40,471 bases of DNA from assembly GCA_900473795.1 (NCBI GenBank), contig UCMT01000041.1:1-40471 (forward strand). Reading direction: 5' to 3'. Origin of the DNA: Hyphomicrobiales bacterium. GTDB taxonomy: Bacteria; Pseudomonadota; Alphaproteobacteria; Rhizobiales; Rhizobiaceae. The notes under the pieces were generated by a model. That model made no database searches. It worked only from the letters and a program-made list of their open reading frames with translations, and was not told the DNA's origin. Below, piece after piece: positions 37,024-40,471 of this stretch; position 1 is the first letter of the stretch, and the number at the start of each line of letters is the position of its first letter. Both the position numbers and the translations under genes were made by a program.

Positions 37024-38586
37024 ATGACACCGATCGAGACGACCCGCCGCCGTTTCCTTTCCTCCATGGGAGCGGTCGGCGGATTTGCCGTCGCCAGCCT
37101 TGCGATGCCATACTACGCCCGAGGAACATCGAGCCGTCCGGTTTTCACGCACGGCGTCCAGTCGGGCGACGTCGACACCAAGTCCGGCATGATCTGGGCA
37201 CGGGTCGATCGCCCGTCGCGCATCGCCGTCGAATATTCGACGACCGAGAGCTTTTCGTCGCCTCTGCGACTGCCGTCGATCGACGCCCTGCCGAACGGCG
37301 ATTTCGCGGCAAAGTGCCTGCTCGACAACCTGCTGCCCGATCAGGATATCTTCTATCGCTTCACCGCAACCGACCTCTACGACGCCAACAGCGTTTCCGA
37401 GCCGATCGTCGGCCGTTTCCGCACCGCGCCGCTCGATCGCCGCTCCGTCCGCTTCGCCTGGTCGGGCGATACGGCCGGACAAGGCTGGGGCATCGACGAT
37501 GTCGGCATGAAGACCTATTCGACGATGAAGCTGCACGAGCCGGATTTCTTCATCCATTCCGGCGATACGGTCTATGCGGATAATCCGATCCCCGAGGAAA
37601 TCCCGTTGCGCGATGGAACGGTCTGGAAGAACCGCATCGTCACGGCAGAGAAGAGCGATGTCGCCCGCACGCTCGACGAATATCGCGGCCAGTGGAAATA
37701 CAATCTGCTCGACGAGCACGTTCGTGCGATGAATGCGGTGTGTCCGACCTTCTATCAATGGGACGACCATGAGGTGCTGAACAACTGGTCGGCCTCGACC
37801 GACCTTCGCGACGATGCTCGCTACCGGGAAAAGGATGTCTCCGTCTATGCGGCACGCGCCATGCGTGCCTTTCAGGAGATGACGCCGATCCGCACCCTTC
37901 CCGCGCAGCCGGGCCGCATCTTCCGCAAGATAGCCTATGGCCGGCTGCTCGACGTCTTCTTCGTCGACCTGCGCTCCTATCGCGGCGCCAACCAGGGTGA
38001 TGCGAACGCCGGTCTTTTCGGCTGGCGGCAGGCCGATTGGCTGAAACGGGAACTGGCCGCTTCCAAGGCGACCTGGAAGGTGATCGCCTGCGACATGCCG
38101 ATCGGCCTCGTCGTCTGGGACGACTTTGGCCACAGGCGCGGCTCCGACGCGATCGCCAACGGCGACAATGGCCAACCGAAGGGGCGCGAACGGGAATTCG
38201 CCGATATCCTCACCTTCATCCGCGACAATGCCATCCAGAATATCGTCTGGCTGACAGCCGACGTGCACTATACCGCAGCCCACCACTATGATCCGGCCCG
38301 CGGCGCCTTCAAGGATTTCCTGCCGTTCTGGGAGTTCGTCTCCGGCCCGCTGCACTCCGGCACCTATGGCGCGAAGGAACTGGACATGACCTTCGGGCCC
38401 GAGGTGCGCTTCATCAAGGCCTCGGGCGGGGGGATCGACCAGAACCTGCCACCCTCCGCGGGCTTGCAGTTTTTCGGCCTTGTCGACATCAACGGCCAGA
38501 CCGAGCAGATGACGGTACGGCTGATGGACCGGGAGGATCAGGAGTTGTGGCAGGTGACGCTCGACCCCGTTGGAAACAGCGTGTAG
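37024..38586 (+). CDS. phoD: PhoD family alkaline phosphatase/phosphodiesterase, copy 2
   Basis: A 520-residue paralogue of the preceding gene, roughly two thirds identical by eye over the mature protein. The Tat signal has RRRFLSSMG (8-16). The same motifs are present: HGVQSGDVD, SGDTAGQG with Asp149, HSGDTVYAD, WDDHEV and TADVHYTAAH. It also has WSGD in place of the iron-ligand cysteine. ATG 37024 follows GAAGAG. The leader carries a GGAACAGGAGA similar to copy 1 (36974-36984) but about 40 bases from the ATG, suggesting that the duplication included the promoter and that the 5' region later changed. Copy 1 ends 207 bp upstream. Confidence 0.92.
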   Translation: MTPIETTRRRFLSSMGAVGGFAVASLAMPYYARGTSSRPVFTHGVQSGDVDTKSGMIWARVDRPSRIAVEYSTTESFSSPLRLPSIDALPNGDFAAKCLLDNLLPDQDIFYRFTATDLYDANSVSEPIVGRFRTAPLDRRSVRFAWSGDTAGQGWGIDDVGMKTYSTMKLHEPDFFIHSGDTVYADNPIPEEIPLRDGTVWKNRIVTAEKSDVARTLDEYRGQWKYNLLDEHVRAMNAVCPTFYQWDDHEVLNNWSASTDLRDDARYREKDVSVYAARAMRAFQEMTPIRTLPAQPGRIFRKIAYGRLLDVFFVDLRSYRGANQGDANAGLFGWRQADWLKRELAASKATWKVIACDMPIGLVVWDDFGHRRGSDAIANGDNGQPKGREREFADILTFIRDNAIQNIVWLTADVHYTAAHHYDPARGAFKDFLPFWEFVSGPLHSGTYGAKELDMTFGPEVRFIKASGGGIDQNLPPSAGLQFFGLVDINGQTEQMTVRLMDREDQELWQVTLDPVGNSV

Positions 38587-38722
38587 CCCGCTTGGGGCGT
38601 TTACCGTCCGTCAAGACTTTGCCGCCGCCCCCTTTCGCTTATGCAAAAAAACCTGTATGAGCCGCCCAATTGAAGATGTGGGCAGTTCCCAGATACGCCC
38701 CGAAACCTCCGAGTATTCACAG

Positions 38723-40471
38723 ATGAAGATGCGCAACATCGCGATTATCGCACACGTTGACCATGGCAAAACCACGCTTGTCGACGAACTCCTCAAGCAG
38801 TCGGGCTCCTTCCGCGACAACCAGCGCACGACCGAGCGCATGATGGATTCGAACGACCTCGAAAAAGAGCGTGGCATCACCATTCTGGCGAAGGCCACCT
38901 CGATCGAGTGGAAGGGTGTCCGCATCAACATCGTCGATACCCCCGGCCACGCCGACTTCGGCGGTGAAGTCGAACGTATCCTGTCAATGGTGGACGGCGC
39001 GATTGTTCTGGTCGATAGCTCGGAAGGCCCGATGCCGCAGACCAAGTTCGTGGTTTCCAAGGCGCTGAAGGTCGGCCTTCGCCCGATCGTCGCGATCAAC
39101 AAGATCGACCGTCCGGATGGCCGCCACGAGGAAGTCATCAACGAAGTCTTCGACCTTTTCGCGAACCTCGACGCGACCGACGAGCAGCTTGACTTCCCGA
39201 TCCTCTACGGTTCGGGCCGCAATGGCTGGATGAACGTCAATCCGGAAGGTCCGAAGGAAGAGGGCCTCGCGCCGCTTCTCGACCTCGTCCTCAAGCACGT
39301 TCCAGAGCCGAGCGTCGGCGACGAAGACGGCGCGTTCCGCATGATCGGCACGATCCTGGAAGCCAACCCCTTCCTCGGCCGTATCATCACCGGCCGCATC
39401 CATTCCGGTTCGATCAAGCCGAACCAGGCCGTCAAGGTTCTCGGCCAGGACGGCAAGCTGATCGAAAATGGTCGCATCTCGAAAATCCTCGCCTTCCGCG
39501 GCATCGAGCGTACGCCGATTGAAGAAGCCCATGCGGGCGACATCGTCGCGATCGCCGGCCTGTCCAAGGGCACGGTCGCCGACACGTTCTGCGATCCCTC
39601 GGTCACCGAGGCGCTGCATGCCCAGCCGATCGACCCGCCGACCGTCACCATGTCCTTCATCGTCAACGATAGCCCGCTTGCCGGCACCGAAGGCGACAAG
39701 GTCACCTCGCGCGTCATTCGTGACCGCCTGTTCAAGGAAGCCGAAGGCAACGTCGCGCTGAAGATTGAAGAAGCCGAAGGCAAGGATTCCTTCTACGTCT
39801 CCGGCCGTGGCGAATTGCAGCTCGCCGTTCTGATCGAAACCATGCGCCGCGAAGGCTTCGAGCTTGCCGTATCGCGGCCGCGCGTCGTCATGCACAAGGA
39901 CGAAGCAACCGGCCAGATGCTGGAGCCGGTCGAAGAAGTCGTCATCGACGTCGATGAGGAACATTCCGGCGTCGTCGTCCAGAAGATGTCCGAGCGCAAG
40001 GCCGAAATGGCCGAACTGCGCCCGTCCGGCGGCAACCGCGTTCGCCTGAAGTTCTTCGCGCCGACCCGCGGCCTGATCGGCTACCAGTCGGAACTTTTGA
40101 CCGACACGCGCGGCACCGCGATCATGAACCGCCTGTTCCACGAATATCAGCCATACAAGGGCGATATCGGCGGCCGCGTTCAGGGCGTCCTGCTCTCCAA
40201 CGATGCCGGCGAATCCGTTGCATATGCCATGTTCAACCTGGAAGACCGCGGCCCGATGATCATCGACGCCGGCGAGAAGGTCTATGCCGGCATGATCATC
40301 GGCATTCACACCCGTGACAACGATCTCGAAGTCAACGTGCTGAAGGGCAAGAAGCTCACCAACATGCGCGCCTCCGGCAAGGACGAAGCCGTCAAGCTGA
40401 CCCCGCCGATCCGCATGACCCTCGATCGCGCTCTCTCCTGGATCCAGGACGACGAACTGGTCGAAGTGACG
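38723..40471 (+). CDS. typA: translational GTPase TypA/BipA, 3' end outside the window
   Basis: A ribosome-binding GTPase of the EF-G-like group, involved in stress adaptation and late 50S assembly. The G-domain motifs are AHVDHGKTT (10-18), switch II DTPGH (72-76) and NKID (126-129), with RGIT (about 50-53). Domain II, the EF-G III/V-like domains and the start of the TypA-specific C-terminal domain follow ([19 protein letters not shown] is diagnostic). 583 codons are in the window with no stop; the family is about 606-608 residues in rhizobia, so about 25 are missing. The ATG at 38723 is used; a second ATG lies two codons later. The ribosome-binding site is weak. Confidence 0.96.
   Translation, partial: MKMRNIAIIAHVDHGKTTLVDELLKQSGSFRDNQRTTERMMDSNDLEKERGITILAKATSIEWKGVRINIVDTPGHADFGGEVERILSMVDGAIVLVDSSEGPMPQTKFVVSKALKVGLRPIVAINKIDRPDGRHEEVINEVFDLFANLDATDEQLDFPILYGSGRNGWMNVNPEGPKEEGLAPLLDLVLKHVPEPSVGDEDGAFRMIGTILEANPFLGRIITGRIHSGSIKPNQAVKVLGQDGKLIENGRISKILAFRGIERTPIEEAHAGDIVAIAGLSKGTVADTFCDPSVTEALHAQPIDPPTVTMSFIVNDSPLAGTEGDKVTSRVIRDRLFKEAEGNVALKIEEAEGKDSFYVSGRGELQLAVLIETMRREGFELAVSRPRVVMHKDEATGQMLEPVEEVVIDVDEEHSGVVVQKMSERKAEMAELRPSGGNRVRLKFFAPTRGLIGYQSELLTDTRGTAIMNRLFHEYQPYKGDIGGRVQGVLLSNDAGESVAYAMFNLEDRGPMIIDAGEKVYAGMIIGIHTRDNDLEVNVLKGKKLTNMRASGKDEAVKLTPPIRMTLDRALSWIQDDELVEVT

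Overview
The window is a GC-rich stretch of ordinary alphaproteobacterial chromosome, and gene content and order point to the Rhizobiaceae (Rhizobium, Agrobacterium, Ensifer and relatives). Indicators are the dapF-mtaB-ftsY-yciB order, a ccmABCDG block divergent from an 896-residue aconitase, the families DUF2585, DUF2794, IalB and BA14K, and several rhizobial-type short palindromic repeats. No tRNA, rRNA, CRISPR array, transposase or phage gene was seen.

Layout. 1-5.4 kb, + strand: dapF, mtaB, ftsY, yciB and a DUF2585 membrane protein, packed with start/stop overlaps. 5.5-8.8 kb: a MITE-like palindromic element, then the - strand cytochrome c maturation operon ccmA-ccmB-ccmC-ccmD-ccmG, with a large inverted repeat between ccmA and ccmB. 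9.0-11.8 kb: acnA with a long leader and a strong terminator. 11.9-14.9 kb: a DUF1223 thioredoxin-like protein, a highly structured intergenic region, DUF2794, a GNAT acetyltransferase and a Bax-inhibitor-1/YbhL protein with a probable structured leader. 15.1-19.1 kb: YbbP/YbbA-type ABC exporter divergent from a TesA-like SGNH esterase. 19.2-23.6 kb: thpR, low-molecular-weight phosphatase, pterin-carbinolamine dehydratase, a YkvA-like protein, an IalB-family secreted protein and rlmN. 23.7-28.5 kb: a TrpXYZ-type ABC importer, DUF1287, a LysE exporter and a BA14K protein. 28.7-35.1 kb: argG, a MarR/MFS pair, a Met-rich secreted peptide, a second LysE exporter and a Dcp-like M3 peptidase. 35.2-38.6 kb: two tandem Tat-exported PhoD-family phosphatases. 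38.7 kb to the end: typA/bipA, cut off by the window edge.

The genes are mostly housekeeping: lysine/peptidoglycan precursor synthesis, tRNA and rRNA modification, membrane protein targeting, cytochrome c biogenesis, TCA cycle and arginine synthesis. I did not find a clearly novel multi-gene system. The most interesting signals are regulatory or structural: arrays of five PhoB-like half-sites at exact 11-bp spacing before both phoD paralogues; three rhizobial palindromic repeats inserted in frame in the FtsY acidic domain; a probable ybhL-type leader before the Bax-inhibitor gene; and an unexplained cluster of three strong hairpins at 12668-12816.
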